Source of the DNA: Yimella lutea
Lineage (GTDB): Bacteria > Actinomycetota > Actinomycetes > Actinomycetales > Dermatophilaceae
Direction of reading: 5' to 3'
NCBI RefSeq assembly: GCF_006715095.1
Contig: NZ_VFMO01000001.1
Coordinates: 1,984,001-2,048,000, forward strand
Length of the DNA: 64,000 bases
The stretch's first letter is position 1. Every line of letters starts with the position of its first letter. Shown one piece after another: positions 42,838-51,420 of the stretch. A program made the translations under genes and the position numbers. Under the pieces are notes generated by a model that was not told the DNA's origin, did not search any database, and saw nothing but the letters and a program-made list of their open reading frames with translations.

Positions 42838-45800
42838 GCCAGGTGATCGAGAAGGCGTTCGAGGACGAACTGTGTGCGCACCTTGCCGCGCACGGGTGGT
42901 TGTACTCACCGAACGATGACGGGTACGACCGGCAGCGCGCGTTGTTCCCGGAGGACGTGTTCGCCTGGCTCGAGGACACGCAACCGGAGGAGCTCGCCAA
43001 GAAGGTCAAGCCGTCGATGTCTGCGCAGGCTCAGGAGAAGGCGCGTGACGGCATCTTGACCCGGCTCGCGACGCTGCTCGACAAGGGGCAGCCCGTCGGC
43101 GGGTCGCTGCAGGTGCTGCGGAGCGGCTTCAAGGACACGCCGGCGTCGTTCTCCCTGATGCAGAAGCGTCCGGAGCAGGCGATCAACCCGACGGTGAACG
43201 CCCGGTACGTGGCGAACCGGCTGCGGGTGATGCGGCAAGTGCACTACTCGACGAAGAACCAGAACAGCATCGACCTGGTGTTGTTCGTGAACGGCATCCC
43301 CGTCGCCACCCTGGAGTTGAAGACGGACTTCACCCAGAACGTGGGCGATGCGAAGACGCAGTACATGCAGGACCGCCCACCGGCGGGCGAACCGCTGCTG
43401 GGGTTCGGGACGCGTGCCCTGGTGCATTTCGCCGTGTCGAACGATGAAGTGTGGATGACCACGAAGCTCGCCGGCGACAAGACGGTGTTCCTGCCGTTCA
43501 ACCGTGGCAACGACGGGCACAAAGGCAACGGCCCGGATGAGGATGGCGGGTCAGCGACCACGTACCTGTGGCGGGATGTGCTGCAGCGGGACCAGTGGCT
43601 CGACATCATCGGCAAGTTCATCCATTACGAGACCACCAAGAGCACTGATGAGAAGACGGGGCAGGTCAGCACCAAGCACATGCTGATCTTCCCGCGGTTC
43701 CACCAGCTCGACGCCGTCACCAAGATCGTGAACGACGCCCGTACCAACGGCGCCGGTCAGCGGTACCTGATCCAGCATTCGGCCGGGTCGGGCAAGACCC
43801 GTTCGATCGCGTGGTCGGCGCACCGCCTCGCGACACTGCACAACGACCAGAACGAGAAGGTCTTCGACACGGTCATCGTGGTGACCGACCGCAACGTGCT
43901 CGATGCGCAGTTGCAGGAGGCGATCAAGCAGATCGAATCCAAGGCCGGGGTGGTTGCCACGATCTCGAGCGCGGAGGCGTCCAAGAAGTCGTTTACCTCC
44001 AAGTCGGCCTACCTGACGCAGACCTTGTCCTCGGGCAAGTTGATCATCGTGGTGACGATCCAGACGTTCCCGTTCGTCCTGGAGGCGATCCAGGAGAACA
44101 AGGCGCTGGCGGGCCGCAAGTTCGCGGTGATCGCTGACGAGGCGCACTCATCGCAGACCGGTCAGACGGCCACCAAGCTGAAGCAGGTGCTGTCTGATCA
44201 GGAGGCCGCCGACTTGGAGGACGGGGGAGAGGTCGATGTCGAAGCGATCCTGGCTGCTGACGCGAAGGCGAAGGCGGACACGCACAACATCTCCTTCCTC
44301 GCGTTCACGGCGACTCCGAAGGCGAAGACGCTCGAGATGTTCGGGACGGAGGGTGACGACGGGCTGCCGCGACCATTCCACACGTACACGATGGCGCAGG
44401 CGATCGAGGAGAACTTCATCCACGACGTGCTGCGCAACTACACCACCTACTCGACCGCGTTCGAGTTGGCGAAGAAGGTCCAGGGTGGGCAGATGCAGCC
44501 GGTCCAGCGGATCGAAAGCAACGGCGAACTCGTGGACGAGTCTGCTGCGACGAAGGGGCTGATGCGGTGGGTGAAGCTACACCCGACGAACATCGCGCAG
44601 AAGGTTCAGGTGATCATCGAGCACTTCGAGGCGAACGTGAAGCCGCTCCTCGGCGGACGCGCGAAGGCGATGGTCGTCACCGATTCCCGCAAGGCTGCGG
44701 TGCGGTACAAGACCGCGATGGACGCCTACATCCAGAAGATGGGTTACACCGACTACACGAGCCTGGTGGCGTTCTCCGGCGAAGTCGTGGACCCGAAGAC
44801 CGGTCCTGGACCGTTCACTGAGCACACGATGAACCCCGGGGTGAAAGACCTACGGGGTGCGTTCAACACGGACGAGTACCGCGTGATGATCGTCGCCAAC
44901 AAGTTCCAGACCGGGTTCGATCAGCCTCTGCTGTGCGCGATGTACGTCGACCGGCAACTGTCCGGCGTGACCGCCGTGCAGACCCTGTCGCGGCTCAACC
45001 GGTTCGTGCCCGGCAAGAAGACGATGATCCTGGACTTCGTGAACAACGAAGAGGAGATCCTGGCCGCGTTCAAGCCGTATTACGAAGAGGCGCGGATCGT
45101 CGCCACGACCGACCCGAACCAGATTCATGACCTGCAGACCAAGCTCGACACGGCGGGCATCTACTCGACCGAGGAGCTCGACGCGGTCGTGGAGGCGTTC
45201 GTGCTGAAGAAGGGCAACAACGCTCTGGCCGGCGCGATCCAGCCGATCAAGCAGCGGTTCGTGGCGCGGTACAACACGGCGGTCGCGACAAAGGACAAGT
45301 GCACGGTCGATGAGCTGAGTACCTTCCGCAAGGACATCGGCACCTACGTCCGGCTGTATGACTTCCTGTCCCAGATCCTTGACTTCGAAGACACCGACGT
45401 CGAGAAGCACGCGGTGTTCTGCCGGCTGCTCGTCCCGCACCTTCGCGTCTCGGACACCTCGGAACGGGTAGACCTGTCCGACGTCGAGCTGGTGCAGATC
45501 ATGCAGAAGGAGACCGGCAAGCACTCGATCGACCTGGGCGAAGGAGAGGTCGTCCCGCTGCGCACAACGACGGCCGCCGGGTCGAAGAAGTCTCGCGACC
45601 CCCGGATGGTGCTGCTCGACGAAGTCATCGAGCGAATCAACGAGGTCAGTGGCGCCGCGGACATCCCGAACCACCAGAAAATGTCGTGGATCGACTCGGT
45701 CATCGCAGCGATGGAATCCGACGAGGATCTGCGTGAGCAGGCAGTGGCCAACAACGAGGATCAGTTCCTTATCTCACCCACCCTGCGTGACGCTCTCACC

Positions 45801-45956
45801 CTGGCGGTCGTAGAGACGAACATCTCGCAGACCCGCATGACGCAACTGTTCAACGAGAAGGGTGCCATTGAGAAGCTCCTGCTCGAAGCACTGGGCAAGA
45901 CCGTCTACCTTGACCTGCAACGCCGATACGGGCAGGGGACGACGGACGGTCTGTGA
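42834..45956 (+). CDS. hsdR: Type I restriction endonuclease subunit
   Basis: A 1040-residue motor nuclease. The N-terminal PD-(D/E)XK nuclease site is near residues 140-165 (IDLVLFVNGIPVATLELKT). Helicase motifs follow: QHSAGSGKTRSIAW (Walker A), VIADEAHSSQ (DEAD-like box), FLAFTATPKAK (motif III) and NKFQTGFDQPLL with TLSRLNR (motifs V/VI). The C-terminus is helical and contacts the methylase core. Full length and intact, so the system is probably active. The start GTG overlaps the hsdS stop. Confidence 0.95.
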   Translation: MSQVIEKAFEDELCAHLAAHGWLYSPNDDGYDRQRALFPEDVFAWLEDTQPEELAKKVKPSMSAQAQEKARDGILTRLATLLDKGQPVGGSLQVLRSGFKDTPASFSLMQKRPEQAINPTVNARYVANRLRVMRQVHYSTKNQNSIDLVLFVNGIPVATLELKTDFTQNVGDAKTQYMQDRPPAGEPLLGFGTRALVHFAVSNDEVWMTTKLAGDKTVFLPFNRGNDGHKGNGPDEDGGSATTYLWRDVLQRDQWLDIIGKFIHYETTKSTDEKTGQVSTKHMLIFPRFHQLDAVTKIVNDARTNGAGQRYLIQHSAGSGKTRSIAWSAHRLATLHNDQNEKVFDTVIVVTDRNVLDAQLQEAIKQIESKAGVVATISSAEASKKSFTSKSAYLTQTLSSGKLIIVVTIQTFPFVLEAIQENKALAGRKFAVIADEAHSSQTGQTATKLKQVLSDQEAADLEDGGEVDVEAILAADAKAKADTHNISFLAFTATPKAKTLEMFGTEGDDGLPRPFHTYTMAQAIEENFIHDVLRNYTTYSTAFELAKKVQGGQMQPVQRIESNGELVDESAATKGLMRWVKLHPTNIAQKVQVIIEHFEANVKPLLGGRAKAMVVTDSRKAAVRYKTAMDAYIQKMGYTDYTSLVAFSGEVVDPKTGPGPFTEHTMNPGVKDLRGAFNTDEYRVMIVANKFQTGFDQPLLCAMYVDRQLSGVTAVQTLSRLNRFVPGKKTMILDFVNNEEEILAAFKPYYEEARIVATTDPNQIHDLQTKLDTAGIYSTEELDAVVEAFVLKKGNNALAGAIQPIKQRFVARYNTAVATKDKCTVDELSTFRKDIGTYVRLYDFLSQILDFEDTDVEKHAVFCRLLVPHLRVSDTSERVDLSDVELVQIMQKETGKHSIDLGEGEVVPLRTTTAAGSKKSRDPRMVLLDEVIERINEVSGAADIPNHQKMSWIDSVIAAMESDEDLREQAVANNEDQFLISPTLRDALTLAVVETNISQTRMTQLFNEKGAIEKLLLEALGKTVYLDLQRRYGQGTTDGL

Positions 45957-46056
45957 TTCGCCGGCGGGCGATCTTCCCGTCCGTCCGTCGTAGCGTCCCA
46001 AAGATTCCGTACCGACGTACTCGCGATGACCGAACCAGCCTGCTCAGGCGACTGAT

Positions 46057-46084
46057 GGATCATCCCCGCGTGCGCGGGGCAGAC
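46057..46084 (+). CRISPR. Orphan type I-E-like CRISPR repeat (single copy)
   Basis: A 28-nt sequence built around CATCCCCGCG TGCGCGGGG, the palindrome-bearing core of type I-E repeats in actinobacteria. No second copy lies within a spacer-plus-repeat distance on either side and no cas gene is in the window. It is best viewed as a fossil or a repeat captured by recombination, 100 bp after the restriction operon. Confidence 0.55.
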
Positions 46085-46204
46085 ACTTCGTGACCTCGCC
46101 GATACCCACCGACAGCTCGTTTCAGCTTCGCTTTCGATCGACTCGACCACCGGTCGCGCTGGTGATCGCAGGTCTCCGCCAGGATCCATCCGACGGCTAT
46201 GGGG

Positions 46205-46253
46205 TCATGTCAACGAACAGGTGCCGCATTCGGGCATGACCCCACGGTGCGAC
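46205..46253 (-). pseudogene. Box with a ten-codon remnant ORF
   Basis: An exact box (46244-46253) reading leftward is followed after 6 nt by ATG 46237 and only ten codons (MPECGTCSLT) before a stop. It is probably the start of a truncated core gene. It faces another box at 46272, 18 bp away. Confidence 0.5.
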
Positions 46254-46271
46254 GGGGCAGACGATCCGCGC

Positions 46272-46536
46272 GTCGCACCGTCAGGGCATAACGACTTCCG
46301 TCTTCGCTGACACCACCTCGCGCGACGCCCGGTTTCGCCGGCAGCTGGACTGGCCCGAGATGGCCGGTCTCTACTGCGCCCACGGCGAGCCGTACGAGGG
46401 GTGCCCATTGACGGTTCGCGACTGGATCAGAAGCGCCGCGGGTCTTCCTGCGCCAGTCGCCGGAGTGAGTTGCGGGACATCACGAGACCCGGGTAGGACG
46501 AGTCGATCTTCGACAGGAGTGACAGCGAACTGTTGA
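46272..46536 (+). pseudogene. Box-driven gene with ATA in place of ATG
   Basis: An exact box (46272-46281) and 6 nt spacer lead to ATA at 46288, then an 82-codon frame. The first codons (TTSVFADTTSRDA) match the start of the gene at 47648 (TTSALADITSRAT), so the two 5' ends are duplicates. The rest contains MAGLYCAHGEPYEGC, unlike the other copy. It overlaps the end of the minus-strand HEPN gene. Either it is dead by start-codon loss or it uses a rare AUA start. Confidence 0.5.
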
Positions 46537-47140
46537 GGTGCCCGATGGTGTTGACCCCCAGCAGATTGTCGTGGTGCGCGATTCGGTTACGCAGCAAGCG
46601 AAGGGACTCTAACTGCCGTCCCGCAGTTTCACGTCCCGAATCGGTGGAGAGCCCTTGGGGGAAAGCTGAGCACAGACCCTGACTCCACAGCTTCTTCTGG
46701 CGAACATGGGGGTCGGGGTGGGGGAGCATCAACAAACGGGACCACGCTCCAAACATCAGCTGTGCAACGACGTCGTCGTGTGTGGGGTGGTGTCCGTAAC
46801 GCGGATGGCCGGTCGGGCGCCGCGCCGCCTCCTTCCCGGCGCTCTTCCGTGCGTCGGCGATCGCACTGCCTATGATCTTGTGCAGTAGTGACCCGGCTTT
46901 GCCTGGTGCCGTCCATTCCGGCCCGCCTCCATGCTGTCCGTTCCACTGCTTCAGCTGGACGTCAATCGCGTTGCGTACAGCGACCTCGACATAACTGATG
47001 TGTGAGTGCCAGGCGCCGGCCAACTCCACACCCCACGCGTACAGGACAGCGGCCAACTTCGGGTCGCCGTGGGTCGCCATGAGGTACGGCGCGCTTCTCG
47101 CCGGACCGATGAGGTCTTGGAGGGTGGTGGCCTGAGTCAT
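46427..47140 (-). CDS. Abi-like HEPN-domain protein
   Basis: A 237-residue protein of the Abi_2/abortive-infection type. It has an N-terminal helical region with WHSHISYVEVAVRNAID and a C-terminal HEPN signature RLLRNRIAHHDNLL, the R-x(4-6)-H ribonuclease-like motif. Such proteins are thought to cut RNA during phage infection and limit spread. ATG 47140 is chosen because it precedes the conserved start of the domain. No box drives it; an AT-richer patch (AGTATAGC) lies just upstream. It sits beside the type I restriction genes, a typical defence cluster. Confidence 0.75.
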   Translation of the reverse strand: MTQATTLQDLIGPARSAPYLMATHGDPKLAAVLYAWGVELAGAWHSHISYVEVAVRNAIDVQLKQWNGQHGGGPEWTAPGKAGSLLHKIIGSAIADARKSAGKEAARRPTGHPRYGHHPTHDDVVAQLMFGAWSRLLMLPHPDPHVRQKKLWSQGLCSAFPQGLSTDSGRETAGRQLESLRLLRNRIAHHDNLLGVNTIGHLNSSLSLLSKIDSSYPGLVMSRNSLRRLAQEDPRRF

Positions 47141-47199
47141 GGGGTGCAGGCTATACTGAATGCATTGAGCACCGGGCTTGGACCGGTGCACCTACCTCG

Positions 47200-47226
47200 G
47201 CGGCCTCACACACTGTGTGGGGCCGC
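47200..47226 (+). terminator. Hairpin before the 47256 gene
   Basis: Arms GCGGCCTCACACA and TGTGTGGGGCCGC pair with one wobble around a one-base centre and are followed by TTGTTATT. It lies upstream of the box at 47240. Confidence 0.5.
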
Positions 47227-47255
47227 TTGTTATTGGTCCGTCGCACCGTTCGCGC

Positions 47256-47624
47256 ATGAGCAAGATCTACCTGGTCGTCACCGAGCACCTTCCGCGTCGG
47301 ACGACCCGAGATGACCTGATCCGGACGCCGGGATATGTCGTCCTTGCGGGCGACCCGTCCAGGCCTTCCGTCCACTTCTTCGAGGCGCTGGAGCCCGCGT
47401 TCATCTACGGTCGCGCGGCTCGGATGAGCTACCAGTGCTCTGGTTACTCGATCCACCAGGCGACGCACGAGCTCGTGTTCAACCGCGCCACCCATCGTGA
47501 TCAGGAAAGGATCTACTACAACAACCAGCGCGACTTCGCGGAGGCGGACGCCGCCACCGAGGCGAAGCTTGTCCGGCGATTCGCGGACCGTCTCGATCAC
47601 ACATCGTCGCATTGGCCCGGCTGA
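47256..47624 (+). CDS. Unknown protein, 122 residues
   Basis: No family recognised. A mixed alpha/beta protein (KIYLVVTEHLPRRTTRDDLI, VHFFEALEPAFIYGRAA) with an acidic helical C-terminus. ATG 47256 is 6 nt after a GTCGCACCGT box (47240-47249). The next box begins 7 nt after its stop, showing tight packing of single-gene units. Confidence 0.75.
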   Translation: MSKIYLVVTEHLPRRTTRDDLIRTPGYVVLAGDPSRPSVHFFEALEPAFIYGRAARMSYQCSGYSIHQATHELVFNRATHRDQERIYYNNQRDFAEADAATEAKLVRRFADRLDHTSSHWPG

Positions 47625-47647
47625 CAGGCGTGTCGCACCGTCAGGAC

Positions 47648-48061
47648 ATGACGACTTCCGCTCTTGCTGACATCACCTCGCGTGCGACACCCGTTGCTCC
47701 GCCGGCACTTGAGGTGCTCGACCTGCTCGACACCGCATTGAGCGTCCCGTACGGGTGGCTGCGGACGCCGGCCGACAGCTTTGCGCACATCGGGGCCGTG
47801 CACGAGCTGCGCGATGTGATCCTCCCGTCGTGGCGTGCGGGTCAGACCGTCGACCTGTTCGTCCAGCACGGTACGACGATCGCCGCGGTGCTGTCGCTGT
47901 ACGAAACCCGCCGCCTGGACAAGCACCGTGGCTCCCGTCCGGTGCAGCGACAGAAGCTGACCGAGGCCGACCCGTTGGTGCTGAAATCGATCACCGCCGC
48001 GCGCCGATGGCTGGGCGGCCTCGTGTTCCTGATGATGAACGGTCGGCCGTTCACCAGCTAA
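47648..48061 (+). CDS. Unknown protein, 137 residues
   Basis: No family recognised. Helical, with a Trp/Gly-containing segment SVPYGWLRTPADSFAHIG and a C-terminal GGLVFLMMNGRPFTS. ATG 47648 is 6 nt after a GTCGCACCGT box (47632-47641). Its N-terminal codons are duplicated at 46288. A strong terminator follows. Confidence 0.75.
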   Translation: MTTSALADITSRATPVAPPALEVLDLLDTALSVPYGWLRTPADSFAHIGAVHELRDVILPSWRAGQTVDLFVQHGTTIAAVLSLYETRRLDKHRGSRPVQRQKLTEADPLVLKSITAARRWLGGLVFLMMNGRPFTS

Positions 48062-48097
48062 ACGTTTGCTCAAGTCAACGCTGCGACGCACCCTGCA

Positions 48098-48145
48098 ACG
48101 CACAACCCCTGAGGATGCCCGGCTGGCCCCTCAGGGGTTGTGCGT
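48098..48145 (+). terminator. Strong terminator
   Basis: Perfect 17-bp arms (48098-48114, ACGCACAACCCCTGAGG, and 48129-48145) with a 14-nt loop, 36 nt after the preceding stop. Confidence 0.85.
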
Positions 48146-48284
48146 GCTCCAGCACGTCTGGCTACGCCTGTCCACAGGAAACGTTGCAACACAGCTAGGT
48201 GTACTGATCGGGGACGTTGGTAGAGCGACTCTCTCTGGGAGCATTGACCTTGACACTGTGTGATGCGGTCTGGTGGGGGTCGAC

Positions 48285-49049
48285 ATGTTGAGTATCGGAG
48301 AGATCGCGCATAGCACTGGTGTCTCGCGGCGCATGCTGCGGCACTGGGAAGGCGAGGGGTTGCTGACCCCAGCTACTACCGACCCTGTAACCGGCTATCG
48401 GCGCTACCAGGACAGCCAGCTTGGGCGCGTGCGTGCCATTGCGGAACTGCGCGCGCTGGGGTTCGGCTTGGCCGAGATCGGGCAGCTGCTCGATCCGCAT
48501 CTTGAGCAGTCCACTCTGGAAGTGCTTCTCACTCACCAGGTAGACGCCCTGCAGCGGCAGATCACCGAGGCTTCAACACGTCTGGTCCACGTTCAGCACC
48601 GGCTGGACATCATCCAGAGCAAGTCCATGGAGATCATCATGAATCTGTCCATCACCGCGCTGCCCAGCCTCAATATTTGGGGGCTGAGCACCACCGTCCT
48701 TGACGAGACCGAGATCGGTCACGCCGTCAAACAGTTGCACCGGGACCTCCCTCACACCGATGAAGAGATCGTGCTTCTGTATGACGGTACGGACGACGAC
48801 CAGATCACCGTCTCAGCCGGGATTACGACGCGCCCCGAATCTGAGGCGGTCAGCAGGATCGTCGTGCCGGAGGCCTCGGAAGGCGTAACGGTCACCTTCG
48901 ATGGACCGCCAGAGAGCATCGGGGATGCCTGGGTCCTGATCGATGCCGAGCTAGAGAAGCGACACCTGACCAGTTTCGGCATCTATCGGCAGGTCAACAG
49001 CGTGACGGGACACGTCACCCTGCAGGCCCCTGTTCGCGAGCGACACTGA
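48285..49049 (+). CDS. MerR-family regulator with GyrI-like effector domain
   Basis: A 254-residue protein. An N-terminal winged helix (MLSIGEIAHSTGVSRRMLRH, GYRRYQDSQLGRV) and a dimer helix to about residue 110 are followed by a GyrI/BmrR-like ligand-binding domain (VLLYDGTDDDQITVSAGI ... EKRHLTSFGIYRQ). Such regulators sense small toxic compounds. The upstream GACCTTGACACTGTG-type sequence (48246-48260) with a GGTC partner may be its operator. ATG 48285 is preferred to GTG 48273. It travels within the IS481 ends, which is unusual cargo. Confidence 0.85.
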   Translation: MLSIGEIAHSTGVSRRMLRHWEGEGLLTPATTDPVTGYRRYQDSQLGRVRAIAELRALGFGLAEIGQLLDPHLEQSTLEVLLTHQVDALQRQITEASTRLVHVQHRLDIIQSKSMEIIMNLSITALPSLNIWGLSTTVLDETEIGHAVKQLHRDLPHTDEEIVLLYDGTDDDQITVSAGITTRPESEAVSRIVVPEASEGVTVTFDGPPESIGDAWVLIDAELEKRHLTSFGIYRQVNSVTGHVTLQAPVRERH

Positions 49050-49112
49050 TTTGCGGACCACAGCAAGGGAGGCCAGCGGCGACGTCGAGCCCCCGCCTGG
49101 AGGTGTGTCTCA

Positions 49113-50099
49113 ATGAGCCATGCGAATGCGGCTCTCACCCCGCGCCACAGACTGAAAGTTGCCCGGCTGGTTGTCGACCAGGGGTGGCGGATCAGTGAAG
49201 TGGCGGCCCGCTTTCAAGTGTCCTGGCCGACAGTTAAGCGCTGGGTCGATCGATACCTCGCCGGCGAATCGATGCAGGATCGCTCCTCGCGGCCACGGAG
49301 GTCTCCTGGCAAGACGTCCAAGACCGTGACTAAGAGGTGCGTCAGCCTACGAATGCGTCTGCGGGAAGGTGCGGTCCAGCTCGCTGCGAGACTCAACATC
49401 GCGCCGTCGACGGTTCATCGAATCTTGCGATCAGCCCGCTTGAACCGACTCTCTCATGTCGACCGCGAAACAGGTGAGCCCGTCCGCCGCTACGAGCACG
49501 ATCATCCGGGATCAATGGTGCACGTAGACGTGAAGAAGCTCGGCAACATCCCCGACGGTGGCGGCTGGCGTTACGTTGGTCGCCACCAAGGCGAGAAGAA
49601 CCGCGCCGCGACGCAGGACAAGTCACGCAACGTCTATGGCAATCCGAAGCTCGGATATGCATTCGTGCATACCGTCATCGATGACCATTCCAGAGTCGCC
49701 TACACCGAGGTCCACGACGACGAGACCGCCTTCACCGCTGTCGCTGTCCTGCGTCGGGCCGTTGATTGGTTCGCCGACCGCGGCGTCGCGATCGAGCGAG
49801 TGCTTTCAGACAACGGTGGTGCGTACCGATCGCACCTCTGGCGCGACACCTGCGAAGCACTGTCGATCACCCCGAAGCGGACTCGTCCGTACCGGCCGCA
49901 GACCAACGGGAAGGTCGAGAGGTTCCACCGCACCATGGCCGACGGGTGGGCCTACGCCCGCTGCTACATCAGCGAGCAGGAACGCCGCGACTCTCTCGAA
50001 GCCTGGCTCCACCAATACAACCAGCATCGTCCCCACACGGCCTGCGGCAACCAGCCGCCCTTCTCACGATTGATCAACGTTCCCGATCAGTACAGCTAG
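49113..50099 (+). CDS. IS481-family transposase
   Basis: A 328-residue DDE transposase. An N-terminal helix-turn-helix (GWRISEVAARFQVSWPTVKRW) precedes a catalytic core with MVHVDVKKLGNI (Asp), HTVIDDHSRVAY (Asp) and GKVERFHRTMADG (Glu). It appears intact. The coding end runs into the right inverted repeat. Confidence 0.93.
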   Translation: MSHANAALTPRHRLKVARLVVDQGWRISEVAARFQVSWPTVKRWVDRYLAGESMQDRSSRPRRSPGKTSKTVTKRCVSLRMRLREGAVQLAARLNIAPSTVHRILRSARLNRLSHVDRETGEPVRRYEHDHPGSMVHVDVKKLGNIPDGGGWRYVGRHQGEKNRAATQDKSRNVYGNPKLGYAFVHTVIDDHSRVAYTEVHDDETAFTAVAVLRRAVDWFADRGVAIERVLSDNGGAYRSHLWRDTCEALSITPKRTRPYRPQTNGKVERFHRTMADGWAYARCYISEQERRDSLEAWLHQYNQHRPHTACGNQPPFSRLINVPDQYS

Positions 50100-50197
50100 G
50101 GGTGTCTGCGGCGTCGCACCGTTCAAGCATGACCACCACGGCCCCTGCCAAGACCCCTCGACTGACCGTGGGGTTGACCCCGTCTGGTGGACATCGG

Positions 50198-51112
50198 TTA
50201 TGCGGCTTCAGCAGCCGCGGTGGTGAGTTGGTCTTCGAACGCTGTCGGGCTGATCTGACCGAGGGCGCTGTGCCGCCTGCGACGGTTGTAGACCGTGTCG
50301 ATCCAGGTACTGACTCCGGTGATGGCTTCGGCCCGGGTCGTGAACGAATACCTATGGTAGTACTCGGTTTTCAGGGTTGACCAGAAAGATTCCTGTTGCG
50401 CGTTGTCCCAACAGACCCCGGTGCGCCCGACCGACAATCGAACATCGAGCTCTTCTGCGGCCTCGGCGAGTTGGGCCGAGGTGTACTGACAGCCACGGTC
50501 GGCATGGAAGATCACCTCGCGGGTATCACCTTCCCGGAACATGACCGCGCGTCGCAGCGCCTGCTCCACGACGTCGGTGTGCAGGCTCTCGGCGAACGCA
50601 TACCCGATCACCCGACGGGAGCACCCGTCACGGACCGCGCACAGGTACAACCAGCCCTCGCCGGTGGCCAAGTAGGTGATGTCAGACGTCCACACCTGAT
50701 TCAGCGCACCACGATCGAACCGGCGGCACACCAGATCGGGAATCGCGTGCGGGCTCGGGGCCACACCCTCATCCGTGATCGTGGTGACCGGCCGCCACGG
50801 ACGTGGACTGATCCCACGAAGATCGCTGTGCCGCATAATTTTCGCGACGGTCTTGACCGACACAATCTCACCCGTTGCGCGCAGGTCGGCGGTGATCCTT
50901 GGTGCCCCGTTCACCCCGTCCGAGGCGTCGTGCGCAACCTTGATCTTCACCAGCAAGTCCGCGCGGCGTGCCGCCTGCGGGTCGAGCTCGCCACGGGCCG
51001 CGTCGGCTTGGCGGGCCACCCAGGCGTAGTAGCCCGATCGGGACACGCCCAGCAGGTCGACCATTCGGGTCACCGGTGGCATGTTCGGGGTGGCCTTCTC
51101 CGCATCGATCAC
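50198..51112 (-). CDS. IS3 transposase OrfB
   Basis: A 304-residue catalytic subunit with HTH_21 and an integrase core: NQVWTSDITYL (Asp), IFHADRGCQYTS (Asp), GVCWDNAQQESFWSTLK (Glu). It is normally made as an OrfAB fusion by -1 frameshifting; the A6G slippery run (complement of T6 at 51163-51168) in orfA is suitable. The nominal start GTG 51112 overlaps the orfA stop. Confidence 0.93.
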   Translation of the reverse strand: MIDAEKATPNMPPVTRMVDLLGVSRSGYYAWVARQADAARGELDPQAARRADLLVKIKVAHDASDGVNGAPRITADLRATGEIVSVKTVAKIMRHSDLRGISPRPWRPVTTITDEGVAPSPHAIPDLVCRRFDRGALNQVWTSDITYLATGEGWLYLCAVRDGCSRRVIGYAFAESLHTDVVEQALRRAVMFREGDTREVIFHADRGCQYTSAQLAEAAEELDVRLSVGRTGVCWDNAQQESFWSTLKTEYYHRYSFTTRAEAITGVSTWIDTVYNRRRRHSALGQISPTAFEDQLTTAAAEAA

Positions 51113-51420
51113 TGCGAACGCCTGCTCGTGTTCGAGTTCTCGGTGGCGAAGAAGGCCGCTGCTTTTTTCAGGAACTCCCGATCCATCCGCAGCTCGGCGA
51201 CCTCACGACGTAGCCGGTCTAGTTCGGCCCGCTCGTCGGCGTCCAACGCCGCCGGCGGGTCATCAATCCGAGACCGTTCGATCGCGACCCACCGGCCCAG
51301 CAACTGCTCCCCGACTCCGATCTCCCGCGCGACCTCGACGATCGTTCGCCCGGTGTCGATCACCAGGTGAGCAGCCTCCTGCCGGTACTTCGGGGTGTAA
51401 CTCTTCCTCTTCGCACCCAT
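51109..51420 (-). CDS. IS3 transposase OrfA
   Basis: A 103-residue protein with a helix-turn-helix (TYTPKYRQEAAHLVIDTGRT in shortened form) and a leucine-rich coiled coil (ERAELDRLRREVAELRMDRE), ending after FLKKAAAFF. The CTGAAAAAAG run encoding LKK is the likely frameshift site. Confidence 0.9.
   Translation of the reverse strand: MGAKRKSYTPKYRQEAAHLVIDTGRTIVEVAREIGVGEQLLGRWVAIERSRIDDPPAALDADERAELDRLRREVAELRMDREFLKKAAAFFATENSNTSRRSQ

Larger units (their letters stand above)
48195..50100 (+). mobile_element. IS481-family element carrying a MerR passenger gene
   Basis: The inverted ends are about 25 bp: left 48195-48219 and right 50076-50100, sharing TGTACTGATCGGG and ACGTT with two mismatches. 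Between them lie a MerR-type regulator gene and the transposase. No clear target duplication was seen. It inserted 12 nt upstream of the box at 50113. A decayed relative of the same end and of the MerR gene is seen at 59.5-59.74 kb. Confidence 0.75.

Noticed and set aside
46057..46260. A CRISPR array
   Set aside because: Only one repeat-like unit exists; flanks show no second repeat at spacer distance.
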